A DNA stretch of 64,000 bases from CAYSWV01 sp964434865 (GCA_964434865.1 CAYSWV010000006.1:62001-126000); one strand, 5' to 3'; numbered from the stretch's first letter, positions 17,710 to 26,544 are shown. Notes: generated from the letters alone by a model not told the origin. Program-made: numbers and translations.

Positions 17710-18828
17710 ATGAGCCCTCTAAAAATTACGTTTGTCCTACCCCCTGCCAATCTATCGGGTGGTATTCGTGTGATCGCTATCTATGCTGAACGACTGCAGC
17801 AGCGGGGGCATGAAGTCCAGGTGGTCTCAGTTTCAAGGCGATCGTTATCAAGATGGCAATGGAGCAAAGCTTGGATTAAGGCCCGGTTAAAGGGGCAACG
17901 TTTGCAGGTTCCTCCACAATGGGGACCTTCTCATTTCGATCGGACTACAGTACCCCATCAAGTGCTAGAGCATGCTGGCCCTGTTACTGATCAAGATCTG
18001 CCGGATGCTGATGTTGTGATAGCAACCTGGTGGGAAACGGCACACTGGGTCGCCGCACTATCGGCTACTAAAGGAGTTAAGGCCTACTTTATGCAAGATT
18101 ACGGCATTCCAGGTCAAGAACTAGAGCAAATTGTGCCCACATGGTTACTGCCGCTGCATCTGATTACCATCTCTCAATGGTTGGTTACACTTATTCAAGA
18201 GCATTGTGGAGCCATTCCGGTGACGTTGATTCCCAATGCAGTTGATTCGACTCAATTTTCAGTACCACCCCGCTCTAAACCAGCTCGACCTAAAATTGGA
18301 CTCACCTATCGCTCAGGTCGCAGTAAAGGTATTGATATTGGCTTAAAAGCATTTGAAATGGCCCAACAAACTTTACCCTCACTGCAGTTAATCGCGTTTG
18401 GCCGTGAGTATCCGTCTGTAGACTTACCCTTGCCCCCTGATGCAACGTATTATTACTGTCCCCCTGATGATCAGATTGTTACCCTTTATGCGGAGTGCAA
18501 TGCTTGGTTATTTACGAGTCGCCTAGAAGGATTTGGGTTACCTATCTTAGAAGCAATGGCCTGCCGGACCCCTGTAATTGGGACTCCTGCCGGAGCAGCT
18601 CCAGAATTACTTACCCCTGATGTCGGTCGTCTAGTTCCGTTTGAAGATCCTCAAGCCATGGCAGAGGCTATTGTTAAAATTTGTCGATTACCCGAGGCCA
18701 GTTGGCAGTCTATGTCTAAAGCGGCCTATACTAAAGCAACGTCCTATACATGGGACGAAGCCACTCAACGCTTTGAAGCTGCTCTTAGACATATGATCCA
18801 AATGACATCACACCCATCTAAAATTTAG
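17710..18828 (+). CDS. Glycosyltransferase family 4 protein
   Basis: A 372-residue GT-B fold retaining glycosyltransferase. The N-terminus (FVLPPANLSGGIRVIAIYAE) carries the acceptor-side glycine loop, and the C-terminal half carries the family signature SRLEGFGLPILEAMACRTPV with the E-x7-E pair, then GTPAGAAPEL. Sugar donor and acceptor cannot be inferred. The absence of neighbouring polysaccharide genes gives no pathway; exopolysaccharide or glycolipid synthesis is likely. The ATG at 17710 is well placed for the fold. Confidence 0.9.
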   Translation: MSPLKITFVLPPANLSGGIRVIAIYAERLQQRGHEVQVVSVSRRSLSRWQWSKAWIKARLKGQRLQVPPQWGPSHFDRTTVPHQVLEHAGPVTDQDLPDADVVIATWWETAHWVAALSATKGVKAYFMQDYGIPGQELEQIVPTWLLPLHLITISQWLVTLIQEHCGAIPVTLIPNAVDSTQFSVPPRSKPARPKIGLTYRSGRSKGIDIGLKAFEMAQQTLPSLQLIAFGREYPSVDLPLPPDATYYYCPPDDQIVTLYAECNAWLFTSRLEGFGLPILEAMACRTPVIGTPAGAAPELLTPDVGRLVPFEDPQAMAEAIVKICRLPEASWQSMSKAAYTKATSYTWDEATQRFEAALRHMIQMTSHPSKI

Positions 18829-18854
18829 CTGGGATCCAGAGAGAACTAATCGAT

Positions 18855-19160
18855 TTAGAGCGCTTCAGGTTCTAGGTCGGCAAGCATAACGCCAACTACG
18901 ATACTCAATCCTAGTAAGGTATCCCACTGAGTTGAGGGATCAATCCCGACCATGAGAATCTCAATGGCTCGATTAAGATCCATAAATAATTCAGATTGAT
19001 CACCCAATGAGAAGACTAGATCGGTACTCACCAACATTTGGGTGCCATCATCTAAGATCACCAACACATCTTCAACCCCAATCAGCTCGATAGTGGCCTG
19101 TACGCGTCCACCTGCAGGATGGGGTACTAGTACACGGTCACCTGGATACAGTTGAGACAT
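18855..19160 (-). CDS. Small conserved-looking protein, unknown
   Basis: 101 residues. The first half is a small beta-rich domain (YPGDRVLVPHPAGGRVQATI, VLVILDDGTQMLV), SH3- or KOW-like in pattern; the second half is a hydrophobic helix (DTLLGLSIVVGVMLADL) next to an acidic end. The arrangement suggests a soluble protein with an amphipathic tail. I do not recognise the family. It lies about 120 bases upstream of phoH on the same strand and converges on the glycosyltransferase gene. Confidence 0.68.
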   Translation of the reverse strand: MSQLYPGDRVLVPHPAGGRVQATIELIGVEDVLVILDDGTQMLVSTDLVFSLGDQSELFMDLNRAIEILMVGIDPSTQWDTLLGLSIVVGVMLADLEPEAL

Positions 19161-19282
19161 GGTTAGATCCTTATGCTTGCAACATCATCATTAAACACTA
19201 CCTCTATCCCGCTATCGATTATCCCGCTATCCATTCAAGTCCTAGTCTATTCAAGATTTTGAGCATTTGCTCGAGGGCTAAC

Positions 19283-20257
19283 TCAGGGGGCAACTGATCG
19301 GGTTTCAAACCGAGTGTACGCTTCGACAATTCGTTGAACCAAGGGGTGACGCACAACATCACTCTGATCAAAATAACAAAAAGCAATACCCTCAACATTG
19401 GTAAGAACCCGTTCCGCAACCGCTAACCCAGACATCCGTTGATGACCCAGATCAGTTTGAGTTAAGTCACCGGTAACTACCATGCGTGACTTGAAACCTA
19501 AGCGGGTTAATACCATCTTCATCTGCTCTGGTGTTGTATTTTGAGCTTCATCTAAAATCACAAAGGCACTGCTTAAGGTCCGACCTCGCATATAAGCTAG
19601 AGGAGCAATTTCAATAATGCCTTTTTCCATCATTTTAGTGATCTCATCAGGGGCAATGAAGTCATACAGAGCATCGTAGAGAGGCCGAAGATACGGATCA
19701 ACTTTATCTTGAAAATCCCCTGGTAAAAACCCTAAACGTTCGCCTGCTTCGACGGCGGGTCGAGTCAGTATGAGTCGATCGAATCCCCGAGTTTGCAAAG
19801 CTGCAGTTGCCATCACCGCGGCCAAATAAGTTTTACCCGTACCTGCTGGACCAATGCCAAAGCATAGATCATGCGTTGAGATGGCTTGCACGTAATGCCA
19901 TTGTCGTTGTGTCTTAGGTCGAATGATCTCGCCTTTGCGGTTCCGGGCTAGAACTTTAGCCTGGGTTTGCTGATATTGGGAAGCCTGATTTTGTTCTAGG
20001 GAGCGAAAAGCTATCTCAGCATCAATCTGAGTCACTTGACTGCCATCTTTCCACAAGGGCTGCAGCAACTCAACCCATTGATGCACCTGCTGACGTTGTA
20101 AAGCGGTCCCTTGAACCCACAGATCATGACCCTTAAGTGTCAATTTGGCTCCCGTGAGTCGGCTCATCAGCTTGAGATTAGCTTCATGACTCCCAGCCAA
20201 GTTCAGAGCTTGTGTTGGACTCATCAGGGAAATTGTATCAACACTAACCGGAGTCAT
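19283..20257 (-). CDS. phoH: PhoH family ATPase
   Basis: A 324-residue PhoH-like protein, a predicted RNA-associated P-loop ATPase. An N-terminal KH-like region (residues 10-80) is followed by the ATPase core: Walker A GPAGTGKTYLA near residue 133, Walker B FVILDEAQN near 215, and VVTGDLTQTDLG, which is sensor-like. Length and order match the chromosomal PhoH/PhoL family, commonly linked to RNA metabolism and ribosome function. An rpsU gene 147 bases upstream on the same strand fits this role. Confidence 0.9.
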   Translation of the reverse strand: MTPVSVDTISLMSPTQALNLAGSHEANLKLMSRLTGAKLTLKGHDLWVQGTALQRQQVHQWVELLQPLWKDGSQVTQIDAEIAFRSLEQNQASQYQQTQAKVLARNRKGEIIRPKTQRQWHYVQAISTHDLCFGIGPAGTGKTYLAAVMATAALQTRGFDRLILTRPAVEAGERLGFLPGDFQDKVDPYLRPLYDALYDFIAPDEITKMMEKGIIEIAPLAYMRGRTLSSAFVILDEAQNTTPEQMKMVLTRLGFKSRMVVTGDLTQTDLGHQRMSGLAVAERVLTNVEGIAFCYFDQSDVVRHPLVQRIVEAYTRFETRSVAP

Positions 20258-20403
20258 AAGCTCATCGTCAACCCATAGGCATTAAGGCACTTTTGAGACA
20301 ACCGCTAAGCAAAGGTAGCCCCATCAAATCTCAGGGATTCTGGTACAACTTCTCTAGTACAACTAATGGCCAGACCTGAGTCCAGCCACTCATTACTCTA
20401 TCG

Positions 20404-20580
20404 TTAATGCCGTTTACGCTTGCGTGCAGCTGCCATCTTCCGCTTTTGCCTAAGACTAGGCTTTTCGTAGTGCTCACGCCGTCTAACCTCTGTAATGATT
20501 CCGGCTTTTTGAATCTTTTTCTTGAACCGTCTTAGTGCAGATTCAATGGACTCTTGTTCTCCTAGCAGAATTTGCGCCAT
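20404..20580 (-). CDS. rpsU: 30S ribosomal protein S21
   Basis: A 58-residue S21: MAQILLGEQESIESALRRF starts the protein, followed by the conserved RRFKKKIQKAGI and a very basic C-terminus. The open frame extends 29 codons further upstream, but AGGAGG lies about 12 bases before the internal ATG at 20580 and the family begins there, so the shorter start is chosen. S21 takes part in translation initiation on the small subunit. Cyanobacteria often carry S21 as a cold-responsive gene; the 120-base region upstream may hold its leader. Confidence 0.93.
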   Translation of the reverse strand: MAQILLGEQESIESALRRFKKKIQKAGIITEVRRREHYEKPSLRQKRKMAAARKRKRH

Positions 20581-20790
20581 GCGCTGATCATCCCTCCTAA
20601 TTTTGATATGAATAATAGGTGTTAGTTTTAGCTCACCAGTAACACTGTCATCATTAATAATGCTCATGGTGATGGTATAGACCGATGCCCAGGATCGGCA
20701 TAAGAAACTAACTTGTGATCATAACAGATTTAACATCGGTCACAACACGTTGAGGTGATAATAAGCTGAGATCGTCTATAGGTTTTTGCT

Positions 20791-21405
20791 TTGATCCCTT
20801 TGATCCTAGCTAGTGGGAATCCAGGTAAATTAAGGGAGTTCTCCCATTTTTTTCAGCAGATGTCCTCACCATGGCAGCTAGTACCCAAGCCACCTGAGCT
20901 TGAGGTGGAAGAAACAGGCCAGACCTTTCAAGATAATGCTCAACAGAAGGCTTGTGCTGTGGCTTTAGCTACCCAATCTTGGGCCATTGCAGATGACTCT
21001 GGATTAGCGGTTGTAGCTTTAAAGGGAGCACCAGGGGTTTACTCAGCTCGTTATGCTGCCACTGATCAGACTCGGATTGAGCGAGTTTTAGAGGAACTAG
21101 CTGCAATAGAACAGACAACAGGAGACATCAATCGCCAAGCTGCTTTTTGCTGCGCTATTGCCCTATGCAATCCTCAAGGTCAAACGGTGGCTCTGGCCGA
21201 AGGCGTGTGTGAAGGGGAGATTTTACCCGTCCCACGGGGTCAAGGTGGGTTTGGCTATGATCCGATTTTTTATGTCCCGAGCTTGGGGTTAACCTTTGCA
21301 GAGATGACAACAGATCAAAAACAGCTGATAGGCCACCGAGGTAAAGCTTTACAAGCTCTACGAGAGACATTGCAGGCTCAAACACTACCCTCTAATCTCA
21401 CCTGA
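20791..21405 (+). CDS. rdgB: Non-canonical purine NTP pyrophosphatase (RdgB/HAM1)
   Basis: A 204-residue dITP/XTP pyrophosphatase that removes deaminated purine nucleotides from the pool. The N-terminal ILASGNPGKLREF, the VEETGQTFQDNAQQKA segment, ADDSGLAVVALKGAPGVYSA and GFGYDPIFYVP are all present and complete. The protein begins at a TTG codon (M-I-P-L-I-L), which is the only start that gives the family N-terminus; no Shine-Dalgarno sequence is visible. It is divergent from rpsU. Confidence 0.94.
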   Translation: MIPLILASGNPGKLREFSHFFQQMSSPWQLVPKPPELEVEETGQTFQDNAQQKACAVALATQSWAIADDSGLAVVALKGAPGVYSARYAATDQTRIERVLEELAAIEQTTGDINRQAAFCCAIALCNPQGQTVALAEGVCEGEILPVPRGQGGFGYDPIFYVPSLGLTFAEMTTDQKQLIGHRGKALQALRETLQAQTLPSNLT

Positions 21406-21474
21406 GCTAGGCTAAATAATGTCTACCTACGCTACCCGTAATGTCTAGCCCACCCATCTCAGTGGAAAAGAACC

Positions 21475-22404
21475 ATGACTTATTCTGAAGATTTTGATGA
21501 TCAAGATCTAGATGATTTGGATGATTTGCGAGAGGCCACCTTTGAGGCAGAGCAACGCCCCCCTTCCAGTCAACCCCCTTCCAATCAACCCCCTTCCAAT
21601 CAACAACGTTCGAGCCGACCTCGTTCAGGGCCCATACCCTCTCGATCAGAAGCTAGAGGGAGAGCAAGTACTCATGACGCCCGACCCTATACTCAACGAT
21701 CTAGACCTGATTCTCGATCATCAGAGCGTGCCTACAGTCAAAGAACCTATACTAGTGCTTCCAGCTATGCCGGTAACAACGGCGGAGGATATACAGTGGC
21801 AGACTCCTCGACTTCAAAAACTCGATTTCCTGCAAGCCTGATTGTACTGGCTGTTGTCTCTCTGATCTCATTTTTTGTGGGGTTCATTACTCGCAATACG
21901 GTAGACAATGCAGGTCTCTATGATGATGAACGTATAGTTTTATTTGAAGATATCCCAACTCTATTCAGAGACTTTTGTGTCTCTTACAACGGCTACGCCT
22001 CGTTTACGGTTGTGGAGATTACTAGTATATCTACGCTAACGATGTCATCGGTACCGGTTTTAAAACTGGATACCTGCACCATCCCCGTCAATCAAACGGC
22101 TAATGCATTACAAGCTCTAGGCGTGCAACGGCGTTCTAATACGATTGGTCCTCAGTTAGGTGGATCGAACTTGACGTTAGTATCGATGCCATTTGCCTAC
22201 AATCTGGCCCGAGAACTTTACAATGATCTTCCAGGTCTCAGCTCAAGTTCTAATCAATCTCAGGAGGAGATCCTGCTCAGCCTAGAGGAAACCATTGATG
22301 AATCCATGACACAAGATATGGTTGGCTTAGATCTTCAAAACATGATTGCAACTGATATTTCTGGTGTTTATGTTGTGGTTCCTGGCCATTCATTTAATCT
22401 TTAA
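21475..22404 (+). CDS. Single-pass membrane protein with low-complexity N-terminus
   Basis: 309 residues. Residues 1-105 are acidic then Ser/Arg/Pro/Gln-rich and probably disordered, including a 15-bp tandem repeat that yields QPPSNQPPSNQ. One membrane helix (ASLIVLAVVSLISFFVGFIT) sits at about 122-141. The remaining 165 residues are outside the membrane and contain two Cys (CVSYNG, DTCTIP) that could form a disulphide. The layout recalls cyanobacterial DUF3172 proteins but the signature sequence is not there. Function unknown. A short tandem repeat overlaps its stop codon. Confidence 0.72.
   Translation: MTYSEDFDDQDLDDLDDLREATFEAEQRPPSSQPPSNQPPSNQQRSSRPRSGPIPSRSEARGRASTHDARPYTQRSRPDSRSSERAYSQRTYTSASSYAGNNGGGYTVADSSTSKTRFPASLIVLAVVSLISFFVGFITRNTVDNAGLYDDERIVLFEDIPTLFRDFCVSYNGYASFTVVEITSISTLTMSSVPVLKLDTCTIPVNQTANALQALGVQRRSNTIGPQLGGSNLTLVSMPFAYNLARELYNDLPGLSSSSNQSQEEILLSLEETIDESMTQDMVGLDLQNMIATDISGVYVVVPGHSFNL
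21559..21603. repeat. In-frame tandem repeat, period 15
   Basis: Three units of the type CCCCCTTCCAATCAA, the first with G for A, encode repeated Pro-Ser-Asn-Gln-Pro. The period is the same as in the two gapped arrays at 35.9 kb and 57.4 kb. Confidence 0.9.
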
Positions 22405-22441
22405 TCATTTTTATCTTTAATCATTTTCATCTTTAATCATT
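22399..22441. repeat. Tandem repeat, period 16, over a stop codon
   Basis: CTTTAATCATTTTTAT, CTTTAATCATTTTCAT and CTTTAATCATT follow one another. The first unit contains the TAA stop of the membrane protein gene, so the duplication has copied the stop region. Confidence 0.85.
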
Positions 22442-22478
22442 GCTGCAGTACATTGACCTTGGATCCCTTACCTTAATT

Positions 22479-23138
22479 ATGAGTCAGCCTGGTTTTTTTA
22501 TTACCTTTGAAGGAGGAGAAGGAGTTGGTAAGACTACCCAACAGGCAATATTAGCCCGACAGCTAGAATCGATGGGCTACACTTGTTGCTGTACCAAAGA
22601 ACCAGGAGGCACTGACTTAGGTCAACTTTTGAGATCGGTTCTACTCCATGAACAGGATCTTGAAATCTCACACCAAGCAGAATTGTTGCTCTACAGTGCT
22701 GACCGAGCGGAACACATCACCCAGATTATTCAGCCTGCTTTGGATCAAGGTCACATTGTGATTTCAGATCGCTATACAGACTCTACATTGGCCTACCAGG
22801 GTTATGGGCGTGGCCTTGATCTAGAGCTGATTGAAACCCTTAACCACATTGCCACTCAAGGACTCTACCCTGATTTGACCCTCTGGCTTGATCTGCCGAT
22901 TGAAGAGGGGTTAATGCGCATTCAGACCCGCATTTTAAAGCAGGCTCGCTTAGATCGAATCGAACAGAATCAACTGGACTTTCACCACCGACTGTATCAA
23001 GGTTTTCAGCAACAAGCGCACAAATATCCACATCGGATCCATCCCGTCAATGCTCAAGGCTCCATTGAAGAGGTGGCAGAGCGCATCAAGCACATTGTTT
23101 TACCTCTAGTTCTCCAGCAGGTTACTCCATGGAGTTGA
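22479..23138 (+). CDS. tmk: dTMP kinase
   Basis: Thymidylate kinase phosphorylates dTMP to dTDP for DNA synthesis. The P-loop FEGGEGVGKTTQQ lies at residues 9-21, DR-motif ISDRYTDSTLAYQGYGRGLD carries the nucleotide-binding Asp-Arg, and LWLDLPIEEGL precedes the lid region. The 219-residue length from the ATG at 22479 is typical; the frame is open 13 codons further upstream but those residues are not family-like. No clear Shine-Dalgarno sequence is visible. Confidence 0.95.
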   Translation: MSQPGFFITFEGGEGVGKTTQQAILARQLESMGYTCCCTKEPGGTDLGQLLRSVLLHEQDLEISHQAELLLYSADRAEHITQIIQPALDQGHIVISDRYTDSTLAYQGYGRGLDLELIETLNHIATQGLYPDLTLWLDLPIEEGLMRIQTRILKQARLDRIEQNQLDFHHRLYQGFQQQAHKYPHRIHPVNAQGSIEEVAERIKHIVLPLVLQQVTPWS

Positions 23139-23228
23139 GCACCACCCTAGAGTCATGCATGAGCTAGTGGGTCTGGTCGTAAAATAGACTTAGCTTGAGG
23201 TTGTAATCTCTGATCGAAAGGAGGGGAT

Positions 23229-24497
23229 GTGGGACTATTTGACTTTATTGGTGGTCAATTTATTGAGGTAATTGAGTGGCTGGATCCAACTAACACAACG
23301 CTAGTTTACCGATTTGACCAAACCTCTAACAACGAGATTAAGCAAGGAGCCAAGTTAATCGTACGACCGGGTCAGACAGCTGTTTTTGTGAATGAAGGTC
23401 ATCTAGCTGATATTTTTGAAACGGGTACGCATGAGTTATTTACCCGGAATTTACCGATACTTAGTAAGTTAAAAGCCTGGCCCTATGGATTTAACTCTCC
23501 TTTCAAAGCTGAAGTTTATTTCTTCAGTCTACGCACCTTCACTGATCTGAAATGGGGCACGGCTACTCCGATCACCTTACGGGATCCTGAGTTTGGGCCA
23601 GTGCGGGTACGGGCTTATGGGAGCTATGCGATTCAAATCACCGATCCTGCTCGCATGTTAGAACACTTGGTCAGTACGGATGGTCTCTTTCAAGTGGATG
23701 AGATTAGCAACCAAATTCGCAACACGATTGTCTCTTCCTTTGCCAGCTGGTTGGGTCGATCGCAGATTCCAGTCTTGGATTTAGCTGCTCAGTATCAAGA
23801 CTTAGGACTAACCATTAAAGAAGGGATCCAAGGTGACCTAAAACTCTATGGACTCCAACTAACTCAATTACTCATTGAGAACATCTCCTTACCTCCTGAG
23901 GTGGAACAAGCTCTCGATAAGCGTACCTCTATGGGAATCTTGGGTAACATGCAGCAGTACACTCAGTTTCAGGCTGCTAACGCCATCGAAGCTGCAGCCC
24001 AAAATCCTGGGGGTGGCGGTCAAGCTCTCAATTGGGGTATGGGTATGGCTATGGGTCAACAGATGATGAATGCTATTCAGCAGCCCCCTCAGCCTCCTCC
24101 GCCTCCTGTAACGCCCCCACCACCACCAGTCTCTGCTGTCTGGTATCTGACACATGAGGGCCAAACTACGGGGCCACTGACACTTGAGCACCTGCTTCAA
24201 CAAGGTATTTCAGGTGAAACACTACTTTGGAAATCAGGCATGGCCAGCTGGCAGAAAGCCGCTGATCTAGCTGAGGTTAGCGCTCATCTACAAACTCGTT
24301 CACAATCCTCAGCTCAATGGTATTACTCCCACGATGGACAATCAGTTGGTCCCCTACCCCTCCATCAGTTAGTTCAGCAAGGAATTTCACTCCAAACTCT
24401 GGTTTGGCGAGAAGGGATGGCCAACTGGCTACCAGTATCTGAGGTTTCAGAGATAGCATCCCAGCTGGGGGGGACTCCACCACCACCACCCCGATAA
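23229..24497 (+). CDS. SPFH-domain protein with two GYF_2 domains
   Basis: 422 residues. Residues 1-240 resemble the YdjI/virion-core-like SPFH family: MGLFDFIGGQFIEVIEWLD, IKQGAKLIVRPGQTAVFVNE, VRVRAYGSYAIQI. A Gly/Met-rich and then poly-Pro linker (residues 255-302) leads to two consecutive GYF_2 domains, near 303-350 (VWYLTHEGQTTGPLTLEHL) and 362-410 (QWYYSHDGQSVGPLPLHQL). GYF_2 domains bind proline-rich or other peptides, and the protein's own linker is proline-rich. SPFH proteins form ring or cage oligomers on membranes. The GTG start is supported by a strong AAGGAGG four to six bases upstream. Confidence 0.85.
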   Translation: MGLFDFIGGQFIEVIEWLDPTNTTLVYRFDQTSNNEIKQGAKLIVRPGQTAVFVNEGHLADIFETGTHELFTRNLPILSKLKAWPYGFNSPFKAEVYFFSLRTFTDLKWGTATPITLRDPEFGPVRVRAYGSYAIQITDPARMLEHLVSTDGLFQVDEISNQIRNTIVSSFASWLGRSQIPVLDLAAQYQDLGLTIKEGIQGDLKLYGLQLTQLLIENISLPPEVEQALDKRTSMGILGNMQQYTQFQAANAIEAAAQNPGGGGQALNWGMGMAMGQQMMNAIQQPPQPPPPPVTPPPPPVSAVWYLTHEGQTTGPLTLEHLLQQGISGETLLWKSGMASWQKAADLAEVSAHLQTRSQSSAQWYYSHDGQSVGPLPLHQLVQQGISLQTLVWREGMANWLPVSEVSEIASQLGGTPPPPPR

Positions 24498-24580
24498 CTC
24501 ATCTAACTCAGGCTAGAGATCTAGCTCATTACTAGTAATTGACTTACCATTATCTAGTTGGTTTTACAGTGGTGTTAGCT

Positions 24581-24856
24581 ATGACGGTATCTCTTGATCA
24601 ATATGCCAATAACCCCTCTACTGGAGAAGAGCGTGTCAAAGTTCGAATCCAGATGATCAACGGCAACGAAATCAAAGGCTACATCTATCTGGAAGGGACT
24701 AGTTTCGAGCGACGAGTCTCGAGTTTATTCAACGACACCCGACTCTTTGTCCCTGTCACAGATGCAGAGCTGTATCAAGGCGGCAAGAAACTCTCCACAA
24801 CTCCATTTGTTTGCCTCAATAAGCAAGCCATCGCTATGGTTTATGAAGAGCAGTAG
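24581..24856 (+). CDS. Small protein of unknown function
   Basis: 91 residues from the ATG at 24581; the frame is open 14 codons further to a TTG. A short beta-rich domain is evident: VKVRIQMINGNEIKGYIYLE, RRVSSLFNDTRLFVPVTDAE, then AIAMVYEEQ at the end. The pattern of alternating hydrophobics suggests an Sm-like or small barrel domain, an impression only. It follows the SPFH gene by about 80 bases and could be in its operon. Confidence 0.65.
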   Translation: MTVSLDQYANNPSTGEERVKVRIQMINGNEIKGYIYLEGTSFERRVSSLFNDTRLFVPVTDAELYQGGKKLSTTPFVCLNKQAIAMVYEEQ

Positions 24857-24862
24857 CCTTGA

Positions 24863-24894
24863 CTTGCTCTATCACTTACTTGCTCTATCACTTA
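24863..24894. repeat. Tandem duplication, period 16
   Basis: CTTGCTCTATCACTTA occurs twice without a difference, seven bases after the preceding stop codon. Confidence 0.9.
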
Positions 24895-25192
24895 CTTAGA
24901 TTTCTAGTTAGAGAGTCTGTACCTAAGTCGCGAGAGCCAACTGGATCATCTATCAGATCCTAAAGTAACACTCTGGAAGTAGCTGTACTCTGTCCAATCT
25001 TCACGTCAACTGGAGATCTGATGTCTAGACTCTAGCACTCTCCAGATCCTGATCCTCAGCTTTTCAGCCACAGTCATTTTTAGATTAACAAGGCCAGTAA
25101 CATTTACTGACCTCTAGCCTTGATTCAAGTCAACCAGTAGTAGTTAGGCATTACCATTGGCCAGACATGTTGGCAGAAATGGTCTCCTTAGG

Positions 25193-25255
25193 AGAGTAAC
25201 TCTCAGCCTCTACCTAACCGCTTCTCTGATCAAACGGCAGCTGCTGCCGCTGAGA
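25193..25255. other. Nested inverted repeats, candidate structured RNA
   Basis: TCTCAGC at 25201-25207 pairs with GCTGAGA at 25249-25255, and inside it CGGCAG (25235-25240) pairs with CTGCCG (25244-25249) around a three-base loop. An alternative hairpin GAGAGTAACTCTC (25193-25205) would compete with the outer stem, so two conformations are possible. No known RNA family is recognised and the strand is unknown. Confidence 0.4.
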
Positions 25256-25504
25256 TGAAATGCGTTTGAGGTCACATAAGACTTGCAAAACAATCATGAA
25301 TCGCCTAATCTTTGTTCCAAGACACTTGTTTCATGGGGCTAGTACCAATCTAGCTTGAATACCTATCGAAGCATCCGTCATTACAGCGTTAAGCACTAAA
25401 ATAAGTGACTGATTTCATTGCCTTCACGCATAAAATCGGCAACACTTGTCTTTAGATATGATTGAGACCCTGATTGACTCATTGCCACTCCCACCTGATC
25501 CCAC

Positions 25505-25530
25505 ATGTGATATCCCAAAATGTGACATCC
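25505..25530. repeat. Direct repeat ATGTGAYATCC, spacing 15
   Basis: ATGTGATATCC at 25505 and ATGTGACATCC at 25520 lie about 130 bases before the next gene. The TGTGA cores recall half-sites of CRP-type regulators, but the inverted half is missing. Confidence 0.5.
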
Positions 25531-25569
25531 ACAGGACTATAATTCCAATGGACTGTGACTCCACCAGGG

Positions 25570-25607
25570 TTAAACACCAGGATTAAACACCAGGATTAAA
25601 CACTAAA
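25570..25607. repeat. Tandem triplication, period 13
   Basis: TTAAACACCAGGA is repeated twice and followed by a third partial copy, TTAAACACTA. The array ends about 45 bases before the next start codon, so changes in copy number could alter promoter spacing. Confidence 0.85.
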
Positions 25608-25652
25608 ATCAGGTCTACGTGTTCACCATCAACCCTACAGAGTGCATAGGCT

Positions 25653-26411
25653 ATGGCTCCCCAAGAAACGCTTGAACGACTGATTAAAGCAGCATTCGAT
25701 CATGGAGACGAGGAAGCTCCCTTACTTCGTGAATTAATGAACCAACTGGGTCTGACCCAAACAGAAGTTGAGACCGCTTTCCAAGGACAGCTGGCTGGAG
25801 AAACCAATGGGACCCGCTGGCACCTTGAGGCATGCAAAATTCAGACTTACAATGTTCCTCCTGATACGGGTCGCCACTTTGAAATTATTACTGCTGATGG
25901 TCAACACCACAAAGTAGGCATCTTGTTTGTGGATGAGTTTACTTATCAAAGTTTTCATGAGACCCGACAAACCACTCAGTTACGTAGGCGTGATTGGCGT
26001 CTAACAGCTCCAGGTTCTGTAGCTGCAGCAACAGGGACAGCGAGTGCGAAGCCCGATGCAGCAACAATTGTGCTGGACGGTAATGTAGTAACCCAGCATC
26101 AAGCTCTCTATCCGGGGTTGTCTATCAAACAGCTAGTAACCACTTTCCTGAAAGAACGCATTCGTGAACGTGAAGCTCAATTGAAGCAACTTCAACAAGT
26201 TGAACAGCTGGGTCTCGATCTGAAGTCTATTTTTTCTAAAGTTCAAGACAAGGTTCATACTCAAGTTGACCTAGATGCTGTTGATCAAGACAAACTAGCA
26301 GCAGCTATTGCTGACCTCATAAGTAAGATGGATCCTGATCAAGACAGTGGTCAAGCTCCTTCACCTAAACCGAGTCGTAGCCGTACTCGCTCATCTGCTA
26401 AGCTTCGCTAA
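25653..26411 (+). CDS. Cytoplasmic protein of unknown function
   Basis: 252 residues. An N-terminal helical segment (LERLIKAAFDHGDEEAPLLR) reads like a small helix-turn-helix-like bundle, followed by a beta-rich middle (YNVPPDTGRHFEIITADGQ, VGILFVDEFTYQSF). Residues 165-235 are charged and helical, probably coiled coil (KERIREREAQLKQLQQVEQL), and the C-terminal 20 residues are very basic and Ser/Arg-rich, suggesting nucleic-acid contact. No family is recognised. The start ATG lacks a clear Shine-Dalgarno sequence. It converges on the minor pilin gene. Confidence 0.75.
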   Translation: MAPQETLERLIKAAFDHGDEEAPLLRELMNQLGLTQTEVETAFQGQLAGETNGTRWHLEACKIQTYNVPPDTGRHFEIITADGQHHKVGILFVDEFTYQSFHETRQTTQLRRRDWRLTAPGSVAAATGTASAKPDAATIVLDGNVVTQHQALYPGLSIKQLVTTFLKERIREREAQLKQLQQVEQLGLDLKSIFSKVQDKVHTQVDLDAVDQDKLAAAIADLISKMDPDQDSGQAPSPKPSRSRTRSSAKLR

Positions 26412-26544
26412 CATGAGAGATCCTATTTTTATTATCGTTGGGTCAGTCTGGATGTTGTAGCAACGTTACATCAGCTCAAAAGGAGTCTTAAACCCATGTA
26501 ACCCGAATTAATTCATCCTAGTTGTTTAAATGAAACCTGAAGGA

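Larger units (their letters stand above)
24857..25652. other. Long spacer with repeats and a structured element
   Basis: A 796-base spacer without a convincing reading frame. It contains a 16-bp tandem duplication at its left end, a nested inverted repeat at 25193-25255, a pair of ATGTGAYATCC direct repeats at 25505-25530 and a 13-bp triplication at 25570-25607, each listed separately. Confidence 0.6.

Noticed and set aside
19219..19419. 66-codon frame opposite phoH end
   Set aside because: It lies in another frame over the conserved end of phoH and its peptide looks random.
20581..20667. N-terminal extension of S21
   Set aside because: AGGAGG precedes the internal ATG and the extra 29 residues do not occur in S21 proteins; this region is more likely its leader.
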